DNA of 64,000 nt from contig CAZZCG010000004.1 in assembly GCA_964653145.1 (NCBI GenBank), positions 62,001 through 126,000 of the forward strand, read 5' to 3'. A program made the translations under genes and the position numbers. The notes beneath the pieces were generated by a model. That model had not been told where the DNA came from and searched no databases. It was given only the letters and a program-made list of their open reading frames with translations. This document shows, piece after piece, positions 45,095-53,688 of this stretch; position 1 is the stretch's first letter; every line of letters begins with the position of its first letter. Origin of the DNA: Pseudocalidococcus sp964653145. GTDB lineage: Bacteria > Cyanobacteriota > Cyanobacteriia > Thermosynechococcales > Thermosynechococcaceae.

Positions 45095-46249
45095 CTAAAA
45101 AATATCCGCTGGATCCGCGGCCTGGACACGGCGCATGGCAATTCCCCCGGAAATCGTACACATCAATACAGTCATCACAAACACCATCAGGGCTCGCTCT
45201 GAGGTCATCCAAACCGGCAAAGAGGTCGCACCTTGGATCAAGTTGTAGAGGACAATGGCCACAGCAAACCCCGGTAAATAGCCCAAGACGGACAAAATCA
45301 AGGATTCCTGCATCACGACTCCGTAGAAATAGACATTCCGGTAGCCCATGGCCTTGAGGGTGGCATATTCCGGCAGGTGATCTGAGACATCGGTGTAAAG
45401 CACTTGATAGACAATGACGGTGCCGACGATGAAGCCCATTAATGCTCCCAAGGAAAAAATGAAGCCAATGGAGGTGCTGTTTTCCCAATAAGTGCGCTCA
45501 AACTCGACAAAATCAGGATGGGATAAAACCAACACATCGTTAGGCAGGGCCGCCCGAATTTCTGAGACCAGGCCTGGGATATCCGTACCTGGCTTAACCT
45601 TGATTAGACCCACGTCAATGAGCCCAACATTCCGCTCAGGAAAAATCCGCAGAAAGTTTAGGTTACTAGTGAGCAAGTTACCATCGGCGCCAAAGTTAGC
45701 CCCCATTTGAAATAGGCCCGATATGGTGACCGTTCGTCCCGATAATTCGGTGGAGAAGGGCCCCTGGGCGGTGAATAGTTCAGCAACTGGGCCAAATTCC
45801 GGGCGAGAGTCAGCATCAAACAAAACATGGTCTGACAACTTTATTTTTTCAATGTTTTCCGCAACCCCAGGCAAACTAAAGGCTTCGGAGGTGGGATCAA
45901 TGCCCAACACCATCAATTGTCGGGTGGCCTTCGTTTCCGGATTGCGCCAGAGACCAAACCCCAAATACAGCGGTGTAATTGACTCGACCCCAGGAAACCC
46001 CGCCACTTGAAAGAGCCGCCGCCGACTAAAGGGCTTCATCGCAATTAAGGCTGTGGATTGGGGACTAATCAGCACGACATCGGCATTTACACCCTCATGA
46101 AACCGGACGGCCGCCTTAAACAGGGCATCCCGAAAGCCAAATTGCATCATCATTAGGACGACCGCAAAGGAAATCCCGGCAACGGCCACCAACAACCGAA
46201 TTCGTTCCCGTTTGAGTTGTAACCAGGCCAGGGGAATCGTCAAAATCAT
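45095..46249 (-). CDS. devC: DevC-type ABC transporter permease
   Basis: A 384-residue permease of the FtsX/MacB fold: an N-terminal membrane helix (about 18-38), a large periplasmic domain (about 45-255) and three C-terminal helices (about 262-375, with VIVYQVLYTDVSDHLPEYATLKAMGY). This sequence block is characteristic of DevC. It overlaps devB by four bases (ATGA). In heterocyst formers DevBCA exports glycolipids; paralogues such as this are common in unicellular cyanobacteria with other cargo. Confidence 0.91.
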   Translation of the reverse strand: MILTIPLAWLQLKRERIRLLVAVAGISFAVVLMMMQFGFRDALFKAAVRFHEGVNADVVLISPQSTALIAMKPFSRRRLFQVAGFPGVESITPLYLGFGLWRNPETKATRQLMVLGIDPTSEAFSLPGVAENIEKIKLSDHVLFDADSRPEFGPVAELFTAQGPFSTELSGRTVTISGLFQMGANFGADGNLLTSNLNFLRIFPERNVGLIDVGLIKVKPGTDIPGLVSEIRAALPNDVLVLSHPDFVEFERTYWENSTSIGFIFSLGALMGFIVGTVIVYQVLYTDVSDHLPEYATLKAMGYRNVYFYGVVMQESLILSVLGYLPGFAVAIVLYNLIQGATSLPVWMTSERALMVFVMTVLMCTISGGIAMRRVQAADPADIF

Positions 46250-47454
46250 CGGGCTTGACCGTCTGGCTCAATGGCAACTTCGACCTGTAAATTTGTTAGG
46301 CCAGCTACGGGTTGACTGTCATCAAGGCGGATTTTAACCTCCACAACCCGGACATCAGTTTTGGCGGCAGGGTCCGTATCGAGAACGTCATTCTTGGCCA
46401 CTAATAACCCCACATGGGCGACTTTGCCTGGAATTGGTTGCTCCAGGGCAGGGCTAGAGATCGTGGCTGCTTGGCCGACCTTGACCCGGGGAACATCGGT
46501 TTCATAGACTTCAGCGACGGCATACATTTGGGCTGTATTTCCAAGCTGTAAAATTCCGTCATCACCGATTGCCTCCCCACTCCGGCTAAAAATCTTCAGG
46601 ACTTGACCATTTTGGGGGGCACGAATCATGGTGCGTTCAAGGCGGGCCTCGGCCAATTTGAGGTTACTGGCGGCAGAGTCAACTTGGATTTGGGCCTGGG
46701 AGCGGGAAAGGTTGGCCTGGGCTGAGCGTAATTGATCCTGGGCATTAGCCAGATCGGTGCGTTTTTGGTTCCGAAGCCGGGCAAGGTTGGCCTGGGCAGT
46801 GCGTAGTTCTTCTTGGCTCGATTGCACCCGAATTTTCCGGTCGTCCAAGGCCTGTAGCGAAACGGCTCCAGATTCCTGTAATTGTAAAAAGCGGTTGTAC
46901 TCCCGTTGATTCGATTGCAGCTCGGCCTGGAGTCGTTGGATAGTGGCTTCTTGGGCCTGGATTTCCGCTTGCTTCGGTTCACTGACTTGACTGACTCGGG
47001 AGCGGGCTTCGGCGATTTGGGCCTGGGCGAGTTCGGTTTCAGCGGTGTACCGGGCTTGGGCTTCGGCCAATTGATCGGCGGCTAAATCCCGTTCGGCTCG
47101 TCGTTCTGGGTAGGTGTCGAGGTAAAGCAAGACCTGTCCGGCCTGAACTACATCCCCCTCGGAAACTAATAGCTGGCCAATCCGTTCCCCTTGACTGCCG
47201 CTAATCGTAATCACTTCTCCCTCCGGCTCCAGACGACCGAGGGCCGTAATCTTGGGGGAGGTGGGAGTTGTTTGGGGGGGCGTGATTGTCTCAGGAGCAG
47301 GGGGAGCAGCGGTTAAGAAGTAACGAATTCCTATACCTAAGGTCATGAGCCCCAGGCCAACAACCCCTGCAGTTACCAAAGGATTGATTCCTTTGAGGTG
47401 TTCTTTGACCGCCGTTTTAACTTTTTCCTTTTCGTTTAAGAAAACCACAGTCAC
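46246..47454 (-). CDS. devB: DevB-type membrane fusion (HlyD-family) protein
   Basis: A 402-residue periplasmic adaptor. One N-terminal membrane helix (about 27-50), a Pro/Thr linker, a lipoyl-type half motif (RIGQLLVSEGDVVQAGQVLLYLDT), a long alpha-hairpin (about 120-265, rich in Ala/Gln/Glu heptads) and beta-barrel strands (TMIRAPQNGQVLKIFSRSGE). It begins at a GTG at 47454. It is the first gene of the operon; the hairpin should contact a TolC-like outer-membrane channel encoded elsewhere. Confidence 0.92.
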   Translation of the reverse strand: MTVVFLNEKEKVKTAVKEHLKGINPLVTAGVVGLGLMTLGIGIRYFLTAAPPAPETITPPQTTPTSPKITALGRLEPEGEVITISGSQGERIGQLLVSEGDVVQAGQVLLYLDTYPERRAERDLAADQLAEAQARYTAETELAQAQIAEARSRVSQVSEPKQAEIQAQEATIQRLQAELQSNQREYNRFLQLQESGAVSLQALDDRKIRVQSSQEELRTAQANLARLRNQKRTDLANAQDQLRSAQANLSRSQAQIQVDSAASNLKLAEARLERTMIRAPQNGQVLKIFSRSGEAIGDDGILQLGNTAQMYAVAEVYETDVPRVKVGQAATISSPALEQPIPGKVAHVGLLVAKNDVLDTDPAAKTDVRVVEVKIRLDDSQPVAGLTNLQVEVAIEPDGQAR

Positions 47455-47632
47455 CTGGCCTGGATAAACTGGCTCTATTGTAAATATAAAGAAATACTAA
47501 AAAATCTTCAGTTTTCTCACAATTGTCCCCATTGCCCTTCTGAGAGGGGATGGTATCATTTATCACAGATTTACTGTTTAATCCCATTCCGACCCTAAAT
47601 CTATTGTCATTGACTATCGGTAGGGCTTTCCC

Positions 47633-49231
47633 ATGACCTCGATTTCCATAGCACCTGTTGTTCTCGTTATTTTAGATGGCTGGGGATATCGAGAGGAAAA
47701 AGAAGCCAATGCAGTAGCCCTGGCCCACACCCCTGTGATGGATAGTCTCTGGGATGCTTACCCCCATACCTTGATTTCCACCTCAGGGAAGGCGGTTGGT
47801 CTTCCGAAAGGACAAATGGGAAACTCTGAAGTTGGGCACTTAAATATTGGTGCTGGCCGGACGGTGCCCCAAGAATTGGTTCGAATTTCCGATGCGGCTG
47901 AGGATGGCACCCTAGCCCAAAATCCAGCACTGCTAAAACTCTGCCAAGCCCTGAAGCAAACCAAGGGTAAACTCCATCTCATCGGCCTGTGCTCGGAAGG
48001 TGGAGTCCACTCCCATACGGATCATCTTTACGCCCTAGTGGAAATGGCCAAACAGCAGGGGCTGAACGAGGTTTGTATTCATGCGATTACCGATGGCCGT
48101 GATACGCCACCGATGGAAGCTAAGGAAGTTCTCAAAGCCCTAGAAGATCGCTTGACTGACATTGGCCTGGGGCAAGTGGTAACAGTTAGCGGACGTTACT
48201 ACGCCATGGATCGGGATCGCCGCTGGGATCGGGTGGAGTTGGCCTATCGAGTCATGACCTCTGATGCGACCATTACCCCGCAAGCTCCGTGGGAAGTGGC
48301 CGCCGCTGCCTACCAAGAGAATGTTACCGATGAATTTATTAAGCCAATTCGAATTGCCAAGGGGGCCGTTGAAACTGGGGATGGGGTAATTTTCTTCAAT
48401 TTCCGTCCGGATCGAGCCCGTCAACTCACCCAGGCCTTTGTTGAACCGAATTTCTCTGGTTTTGTACGGCAACAGATCAACGCCTTAGAATTTGTCACCC
48501 TCACCCAATACGATGGCAGCCTCACCTGTGATGTCGCCTTTCCGCCACAAAACTTGGACAATATCCTAGGACAGGTTATTTCAGAGGCTGGGTTGTCTCA
48601 ACTCCGGGTCGCAGAAACGGAAAAATATGCCCACGTCACCTATTTTTTCAATGGCGGCATCGAAGACCCATTCCCTGGTGAAGATCGAGTTTTGATTCCC
48701 AGTCCGATGGTTCCCACCTATGATCGGGCTCCAGCTATGTCTGCGGCGGCGGTGACCGAGGCTGTGGTTGCTGGGGTAGAAAAAGGGATTTATTCGCTGG
48801 TGGTGGTTAACTATGCTAATCCGGATATGGTCGGCCACACCGGGCAAATTCCGGCAACCATCCAGGCCCTGGAAGCAGTTGATACCTGCTTAGGCAAAGT
48901 CATCGACAGTACCCTGAAGGTGGGTGGAACCCTGCTGATTACCGCGGATCATGGCAATGCTGAGTACATGCAGGATGAAAATGGCAACCCTTGGACAGCC
49001 CACACTACTAACCCGGTGCCACTCATTCTAGTTGAAGGGGAAAAACGCCAAATCCCAGGCCACGGAACAGATGTGCAATTGCGAGATGGCGGATGTTTAG
49101 CGGACCTAGCTCCCACAATTTTGCAGATTCTCAAGCTTCAGCAGCCTTCAGAAATGACGGGAACTTCCCTGATTGAGCCTGCTGCCTATGAAACCCGAAC
49201 CAGCCGTACCCCAGTACCAGTAAAACTTTAA
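47633..49231 (+). CDS. gpmI: 2,3-bisphosphoglycerate-independent phosphoglycerate mutase
   Basis: It interconverts 3- and 2-phosphoglycerate with two manganese ions. The 532-residue sequence shows the metal-binding start VVLVILDGWGYR, the phosphorylated serine in GNSEVGHLNIGAGR, HAITDGRDTPP, and the C-terminal metal ligands in NPDMVGHTG and TADHGNAE. ATG 47633. Full length and intact. Confidence 0.97.
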   Translation: MTSISIAPVVLVILDGWGYREEKEANAVALAHTPVMDSLWDAYPHTLISTSGKAVGLPKGQMGNSEVGHLNIGAGRTVPQELVRISDAAEDGTLAQNPALLKLCQALKQTKGKLHLIGLCSEGGVHSHTDHLYALVEMAKQQGLNEVCIHAITDGRDTPPMEAKEVLKALEDRLTDIGLGQVVTVSGRYYAMDRDRRWDRVELAYRVMTSDATITPQAPWEVAAAAYQENVTDEFIKPIRIAKGAVETGDGVIFFNFRPDRARQLTQAFVEPNFSGFVRQQINALEFVTLTQYDGSLTCDVAFPPQNLDNILGQVISEAGLSQLRVAETEKYAHVTYFFNGGIEDPFPGEDRVLIPSPMVPTYDRAPAMSAAAVTEAVVAGVEKGIYSLVVVNYANPDMVGHTGQIPATIQALEAVDTCLGKVIDSTLKVGGTLLITADHGNAEYMQDENGNPWTAHTTNPVPLILVEGEKRQIPGHGTDVQLRDGGCLADLAPTILQILKLQQPSEMTGTSLIEPAAYETRTSRTPVPVKL

Positions 49232-49261
49232 AATAAACTGAGCCATACCTGAGGGAGTGTC

Positions 49262-49663
49262 ATGCCTGACGAAGCCACTAAACCGGAAACCGCCGCCGCT
49301 GCGAAACCGGCCAAAAAAGAAAAGCCACCAGCCGTGGAAGATAAGCCCTTTCCTGAGTTTATTCAACAGGAATTTATCCCTGCGCTCACCCAAGCACTCC
49401 AAGCCCGGCAAGTGCAAGATTTAACCCTCGTCTTCCAAGATGGGCAACTGCAAGGGCAATGGCAACCGGGCCAGCATGAATTTCGGCTGTATTTTCTCGA
49501 TCAAGATATCCAGGGTCGGAAAGCTTTTTCTGAAACCATGGAAGGAATTCCCAGCAGCACCATTGAGCCATTTCTCTGTGATGAGCGCAAGATTACCCTT
49601 GATTTGTTGGTTTTTGGTGTTGTTCAACGATTAAATGCCCAAAAATGGTTGGGGGGAAATTAG
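49262..49663 (+). CDS. DUF2996-family protein
   Basis: A 133-residue protein with a Lys/Ala/Pro-rich N-terminus (about 1-35) and a compact alpha/beta domain (about 40-130: QQEFIPALTQALQARQVQDLTLVF; later FLCDERKITLDLLVFGVVQRL). This matches the DUF2996 family of cyanobacteria and plastids, whose role is not defined. It lies 30 bases after gpmI and 6 bases before peroxiredoxin Q on the same strand, so the three may be co-transcribed. Confidence 0.8.
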   Translation: MPDEATKPETAAAAKPAKKEKPPAVEDKPFPEFIQQEFIPALTQALQARQVQDLTLVFQDGQLQGQWQPGQHEFRLYFLDQDIQGRKAFSETMEGIPSSTIEPFLCDERKITLDLLVFGVVQRLNAQKWLGGN

Positions 49664-49669
49664 GCCAAC

Positions 49670-50134
49670 ATGGCAACTCGCATTCAAGTGGGTGATGCAG
49701 CCCCTGCCTTTAGCTTGCCCAATGCCCAAGGGGAACTGGTCAGTCTCGCTGATTTCAAAGATCAAAAAGCGGTGGTGCTTTTCTTCTATCCCAAGTCAGA
49801 TAGCCCCGGCTGTACGATTGAAGCCTGTGCATTTCGGGATGCCTACACTGTGTTTCAAGAGCTGGGGGCGCAGGTCATTGGCATCAGTGATGATTCGGTT
49901 GCGGCCCAGGCCCGGTTTAGCCAAAATCAAAAATTACCGTTTCTCGTCCTCAGTGACCAGGGTAATCAGGTTCGTCAAGCCTTTGGGGTGCCGGGAGCCC
50001 TATTTGGGATGCTACCTGGACGTGTCACCTATGTGATTGATAAGGCCGGGATCGTTCGCCACATTTTTGATTCCATGCTTAATTTCAAAGCCCACGTTGA
50101 CGAATCCCTGGGGATTTTAAAGCAACTAAGCTAG
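49670..50134 (+). CDS. prxQ: Peroxiredoxin Q (BCP-type thiol peroxidase)
   Basis: A 154-residue thioredoxin-dependent peroxidase that reduces hydrogen peroxide and organic peroxides. The peroxidatic Cys48 and resolving Cys53 lie in SDSPGCTIEACAFRD, the five-residue spacing of atypical 2-Cys PrxQ enzymes. The fold core VVLFFYPKSD precedes it. The gene starts 6 bases after the DUF2996 stop. Trx encoded at 17 kb is a plausible reductant. Confidence 0.94.
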   Translation: MATRIQVGDAAPAFSLPNAQGELVSLADFKDQKAVVLFFYPKSDSPGCTIEACAFRDAYTVFQELGAQVIGISDDSVAAQARFSQNQKLPFLVLSDQGNQVRQAFGVPGALFGMLPGRVTYVIDKAGIVRHIFDSMLNFKAHVDESLGILKQLS

Positions 50135-50357
50135 GTTTTTAGCCATTTGTTGGGTGAGGGCTTCTAGTTACAACCTCTAGTTTTAGTAGTTTTTGTCTGT
50201 CAGCCCAAGGTAGCAGCCATTTTACGATCCTGGGGACAGCATTGTTTTCCTTGGACAACCAGAAATATGTCCCTACTGGATTTCCTTTGGTATGGGCAGC
50301 GGTATTCAGCAAGACATTTCCGACAAAATGTGTTTTGATAGATTTGTAGGGAATTAA

Positions 50358-50372
50358 TGAGAATAATTCTTA
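50358..50372 (+). promoter_or_regulatory. Fur-box-like element
   Basis: TGAGAATAATTCTTA matches the 7-1-7 Fur consensus TGATAATNATTATCA at all but three positions and lies 47 bases upstream of the iron-type ABC ATPase start. Fur represses iron uptake genes when iron is replete. The context makes this a good candidate operator. Confidence 0.6.
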
Positions 50373-50418
50373 ATTTATTTTTCTGACCCATGTCTGACGT
50401 TTCACTCTGTAGTTGCCC

Positions 50419-51528
50419 ATGTTGTCTGCAGTGACCGCCGCCTCTATTGAATCACCATCCCTCGCAACCTCCTTGACCCTGTTGCGCCTGTCGGGAGTTT
50501 CAAAATCCTACCCTTCCCAGGCTATTCCAGCTGTTAAAGATATTTCCCTTGAGTTGCAGGCTGGGGACATTCTCGGGCTCCTTGGGCCCTCCGGGTGCGG
50601 TAAAACCACATTATTGAGGCTAATTGCGGGTTTTGAATCGCCGGATCGGGGCGTGATTGAATTGAATGGTGAACAAATTGCCAGTCCAAACCGCTCTCGT
50701 CCGCCGGAACGTCGGAATTTAGGGATGGTGTTTCAGGATTTTGCCCTGTTTCCCCATTTAACTGTTTTCCAAAATATTGCCTTTGGTTTGCAACAGCGCC
50801 GGATGACTCCCAAGGAACGGCAGGCTCGGGTGGCTATGGTTTTAGACCTAGTTGGCCTGGGGGACTTATCAAAGCGTTACCCTCATCAACTCTCCGGCGG
50901 ACAACAACAACGGATTGCCCTAGCTCGCGCCCTGGCCCCCCAACCCAGCTTGATTTTGTTGGATGAACCCCTGAGTAACCTTGATGCCTTAGTCCGGGTG
51001 CAATTGCGGGAAGAATTACGACAAATCCTCAAAACTGCCGGAACCACAGCGATTTTTGTCACCCATGATCAGGAGGAAGCTCTGGGGATCTCTGACCAGG
51101 TGGCGGTCATGTGCCAAGGGCAGATTGAACAGTGGGGCACACCTGAGCAAATTTATTGCCGTCCCCAGTCGCGCTTTGTGGCGGCCTTTGTTAGCCAGGC
51201 CAACTTTCTTCCGGCCCAGGCCCAGGGTAGTATTTGCCAAACAGAGGTGGGCGACTTTCCCTTACCCCAGGGTTTGCCGGATGCTCAGGGGGAATTAATG
51301 CTACGGGAAGATGATTTGCTCCTGGAACCGGCCCCTGAATCCAATGTCATTATCTGTGCCCGTCAATTCCTGGGTCGAGAATATCGCTACTGTTTGAAAA
51401 CCGCCTCGGGTCAGGAACTTCATGTCCGCTCCTGGACGCAAACTCCGCTCCCCATTGGCACTGCGGTAACTCTCAAGACCCAAGGCCCCTCTGGACAGTT
51501 CTTCCCACAACAGAAAACCTCCACTTAG
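50419..51528 (+). CDS. futC: ABC transporter ATP-binding protein, ferric-iron (FutC/FbpC) type
   Basis: A 369-residue importer ATPase with Walker A GPSGCGKTTLL, Q loop FQDFALFPHLTV, signature LSGGQQQRIALARAL and Walker B LILLDEPLSNLDA, plus a C-terminal TOBE-like regulatory domain (about 285-365). The overall pattern is closest to FutC/FbpC iron and related polyamine/sulfate ATPases. The Fur-like box upstream favours iron. Binding protein and permease genes are not adjacent. I start at ATG 50419; a TTG two codons earlier is possible. Confidence 0.8.
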   Translation: MLSAVTAASIESPSLATSLTLLRLSGVSKSYPSQAIPAVKDISLELQAGDILGLLGPSGCGKTTLLRLIAGFESPDRGVIELNGEQIASPNRSRPPERRNLGMVFQDFALFPHLTVFQNIAFGLQQRRMTPKERQARVAMVLDLVGLGDLSKRYPHQLSGGQQQRIALARALAPQPSLILLDEPLSNLDALVRVQLREELRQILKTAGTTAIFVTHDQEEALGISDQVAVMCQGQIEQWGTPEQIYCRPQSRFVAAFVSQANFLPAQAQGSICQTEVGDFPLPQGLPDAQGELMLREDDLLLEPAPESNVIICARQFLGREYRYCLKTASGQELHVRSWTQTPLPIGTAVTLKTQGPSGQFFPQQKTST

Positions 51529-51582
51529 ATTTCTGGGAATCCGCTGTTGCGCCTTTGATTTGATGGGTTTGGTGCTAGCCCC

Positions 51583-52473
51583 GTGGATTCGGATAGGCTT
51601 ATTAGTATGCTACTGAGGGCAACACAGCAAACAACACCTGATGGGATTTCGAAGGCTCAGCAAACGATTATTGAACCCGGACGAATTGAACGGCAATATT
51701 GGCAGGATATTTGGTCTTATCGGGAATTGTTCTATATCTTATCTTGGCGGGATATTACTGTTCGCTACAAACAAACGGTTATTGGGGTGGCCTGGGCGTT
51801 AATTCGGCCATTTTTAACCATGGTTGTCTTTACAGTGGTTTTTGGCAAACTCGCTAACCTGCCCGCAGAAGGTGTGCCCTACCCAATCCTAGTTTTTGCC
51901 GGAATGTTACCGTGGCAGTTCTTCTCAACAGCGTTATCCGCCGCCAGTGATAGTTTGATCAGTAACGCAAATCTAATTTCTAAGGTGTACTTTCCCCGGT
52001 TGATTGTCCCCGCCAGTGCTATTGTCACCAGCTTCGTGGATTTTCTAATTTCTGGCTTCATTATGTTGGCTCTCATGGCCTGGTACAACTTTGTTCCGAG
52101 TTGGCACATTGTCGCCTTACCCCTATTTATTGGTATTGCCTTTATGGCGTCTATGGGGGCGGGATTATGGTTGTGTTCGCTGAACGTTAAATATCGGGAT
52201 TTTCGCTACATTGTGCCGTTTGTCGTCCAGTTTGGCCTGTATATTTCCCCAGTTGGTTTCAGCAGCAATATTGTGCCTGAGGAATGGCGACTACTTTACT
52301 CCATTAACCCAATGGTTAGTGTGATTGATGGATTTCGTTAGGCAATTTTAGGTGGGGAATCGACTCTATTTATGCCGGGCTTTTTGCTCTCCCTATTTTT
52401 AGTGGTGGTGATGTTCATTACCGGAATTCAATACTTTCGGAAGGTGGAGCGTAGTTTTGCAGATGTGATTTAA
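51583..52473 (+). pseudogene. Polysaccharide-export ABC permease (Wzm-like), interrupted by in-frame TAG
   Basis: An ABC-2 permease of the O-antigen/capsule export type: soluble N-terminus, RDITVRYKQTVIGVAWALIRP, then membrane helices and the block LNVKYRDFRYIVPF. Translation stops at TAG 52339-52341 after VSVIDGFR, but the same frame continues for 43 more codons (AILGGE... to DVI, stop 52471-52473), supplying the last membrane helix. Family members have Trp after DGFR, so TGG to TAG is the simplest change. The 252-residue product would lack its final helix. No Wzt ATPase follows. A sequencing error cannot be ruled out. Confidence 0.82.
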
Positions 52474-52632
52474 GTTTCCTTTTTTGTTCATACACTCCAA
52501 CATAACAAGTTTTACCTTCTACGAAGCATACTAGTAAAGTCAATATGCTAGTAAGTTGCTCCCATCTAACTGAGGGTGGTATTTAGTAATTTAATGATTA
52601 GAGCATTCTGTTCCTTTCTGTTTTTACAAGCA

Positions 52633-53085
52633 TTATCTTATGCCTACTCCACTATCGATCAGCTCCAAAGCCTGATCTTTAATTTTAGTTGGGTTGATTT
52701 TGTCCAAAAGTTGTTCGTCGGTATAAATCCCTTCAAATGCCTCCAAGGCTGCCTTTCTCAAGGCCGTATCAAATGCATTGGCAATAATCTCAATGAGTTA
52801 GGTATCGTTAGCATAGACCCCCCCGGATTTTCGCCGCTGATTCAAGGGTTTGATACTTTTGACGCTGTTATAATTTGAAAACTCCCAAGATCTAGTTGTG
52901 TGTTCTTCCGCTGCCTGTTTGATTAAATGAACTAACAGCGCTACTGCATAACTGTAGATTTTAGCTAACTTGTCTTCCCACAAAATTTCTTCGAGTTTAT
53001 CAATCAAGAGCAGGGCATTTTCGTAGTTGTGATTTTCAACTAATGCTCACAACTCTAATAATTTTTCAATAAAAAAATTCTTGTG
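52633..53085 (-). pseudogene. Decayed DUF29-like gene with two in-frame stops
   Basis: The minus strand reads one continuous frame from about 53085 to the TAA at 52635-52633, broken by TGA at 53049-53047 and TAA at 52800-52798. The pieces read KLLEL, then ALVENHNYENALLLIDKLEE, SWEFSNYNSVKSI, LNQRRKSGG and, after the second stop, IANAFDTALRKAALEAFEG. The pattern recalls the short cyanobacterial proteins annotated DUF29; my family call is tentative. The true start is not visible. The patch is AT-rich and almost free of the CCAGGCC heptamer, which fits horizontal origin and decay. Confidence 0.6.
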
Positions 53086-53135
53086 ACCGGTTGTTTTGGC
53101 CTGCCCTAGTCAATTTCTTCCCTATTTTTTCTTAC

Positions 53136-53189
53136 TCATTTAAGCCAATATCTTGCCCATATAGGTAGATACCTTTGATCGCTATTCAT
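53136..53189 (-). pseudogene. Possible 5' remnant of a HepT toxin gene
   Basis: An ATG at 53189-53187 overlaps the stop of the MNT reading frame, as in MNT-HepT operons, and reads MNSDQRYLPIWARYWLK before a TGA. HepT proteins begin with a similar M-x-x-D-x-x-YL pattern. Nothing HepT-like continues beyond it, so the gene appears cut off after a few codons. Confidence 0.35.
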
Positions 53190-53516
53190 AAATCACTGTT
53201 GCTGTTTCTGAAATCTCTTTTTTCTGCATCCAATTACGGCTATTCTCTATTGCTTTTCGTGTGATTAAGTCTATTTTTACTGACAGATAGCTTCGAGTTC
53301 AAACTGCATATCAACCAAGTTAGGCAGGCTGATTTTCGCAGATGCATCAAAGGTAACATGCAGATCAAGATCACTATCTGAATTAAAGTCATCCCTGAGT
53401 ATTGAACCAAAGAGAGCTAATTCAATAATCCGCCGACTTCGGCAAAATTTTATGAGTTGCTCTGATGTGATGCCTAGTTTCTTCTTACAATCAGAAATTA
53501 GGTTTGTGTTCGCCAT
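53182..53516 (-). pseudogene. MNT-type nucleotidyltransferase (MntA-like antitoxin), frameshifted
   Basis: The N-terminal part (from ATG 53516) carries the minimal nucleotidyltransferase motif LALFGSILRDDFNSDSDLDL, with catalytic acidic residues intact, but stops at TAA 53279-53277 after ELEAICQ. Shifting frame by one base there restores the expected end: VKIDLITRKAIENSRNW to VIYE, stop TAG at 53184-53182. A single-base indel thus split the gene. MntA antitoxins AMPylate HepT toxins; here both members look inactive. Confidence 0.72.
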
Positions 53517-53545
53517 GCATGATTTTACTCCCAAAAATTAGAGTC

Positions 53546-53640
53546 CTAATCGAGTTCGAGCTAAGTCTAAGGGTTCTGAGAGTTTTTCTGGTTGTTTCCC
53601 CCCGGCCTGGGAAAATTGGACTACCCCCACTGCCACAATA
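53546..53640 (-). repeat. Second, degenerate copy of the alaS 3' end
   Basis: This segment is nearly identical to 55004-55100 inside alaS for about 65 bases (from CGAGTTCG through TTTCCCCCCGGCCTGGG) and then diverges with small gaps. On the minus strand it encodes a frameshifted AlaRS C-terminus (LSEPLDLARTRL). It lies beyond the MFS gene, so that gene is bracketed by two directly oriented alaS ends. It is probably the scar of an insertion or duplication event. Confidence 0.85.
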
Positions 53641-53688
53641 ATAAATTTCCCCCTAGTTCTCCGGCTAGTTATGGAACATATATATCTT

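Noticed and set aside
52339..52341. Programmed recoding (pyrrolysine or readthrough) of the TAG in the permease
   Set aside because: No pyrrolysine machinery or stem-loop is visible; a simple TGG to TAG mutation explains it, so I keep it as a pseudogene.
52576..52878. 100-codon plus-strand frame
   Set aside because: It is antisense to the decayed DUF29-like gene, whose minus-strand reading makes better sense.
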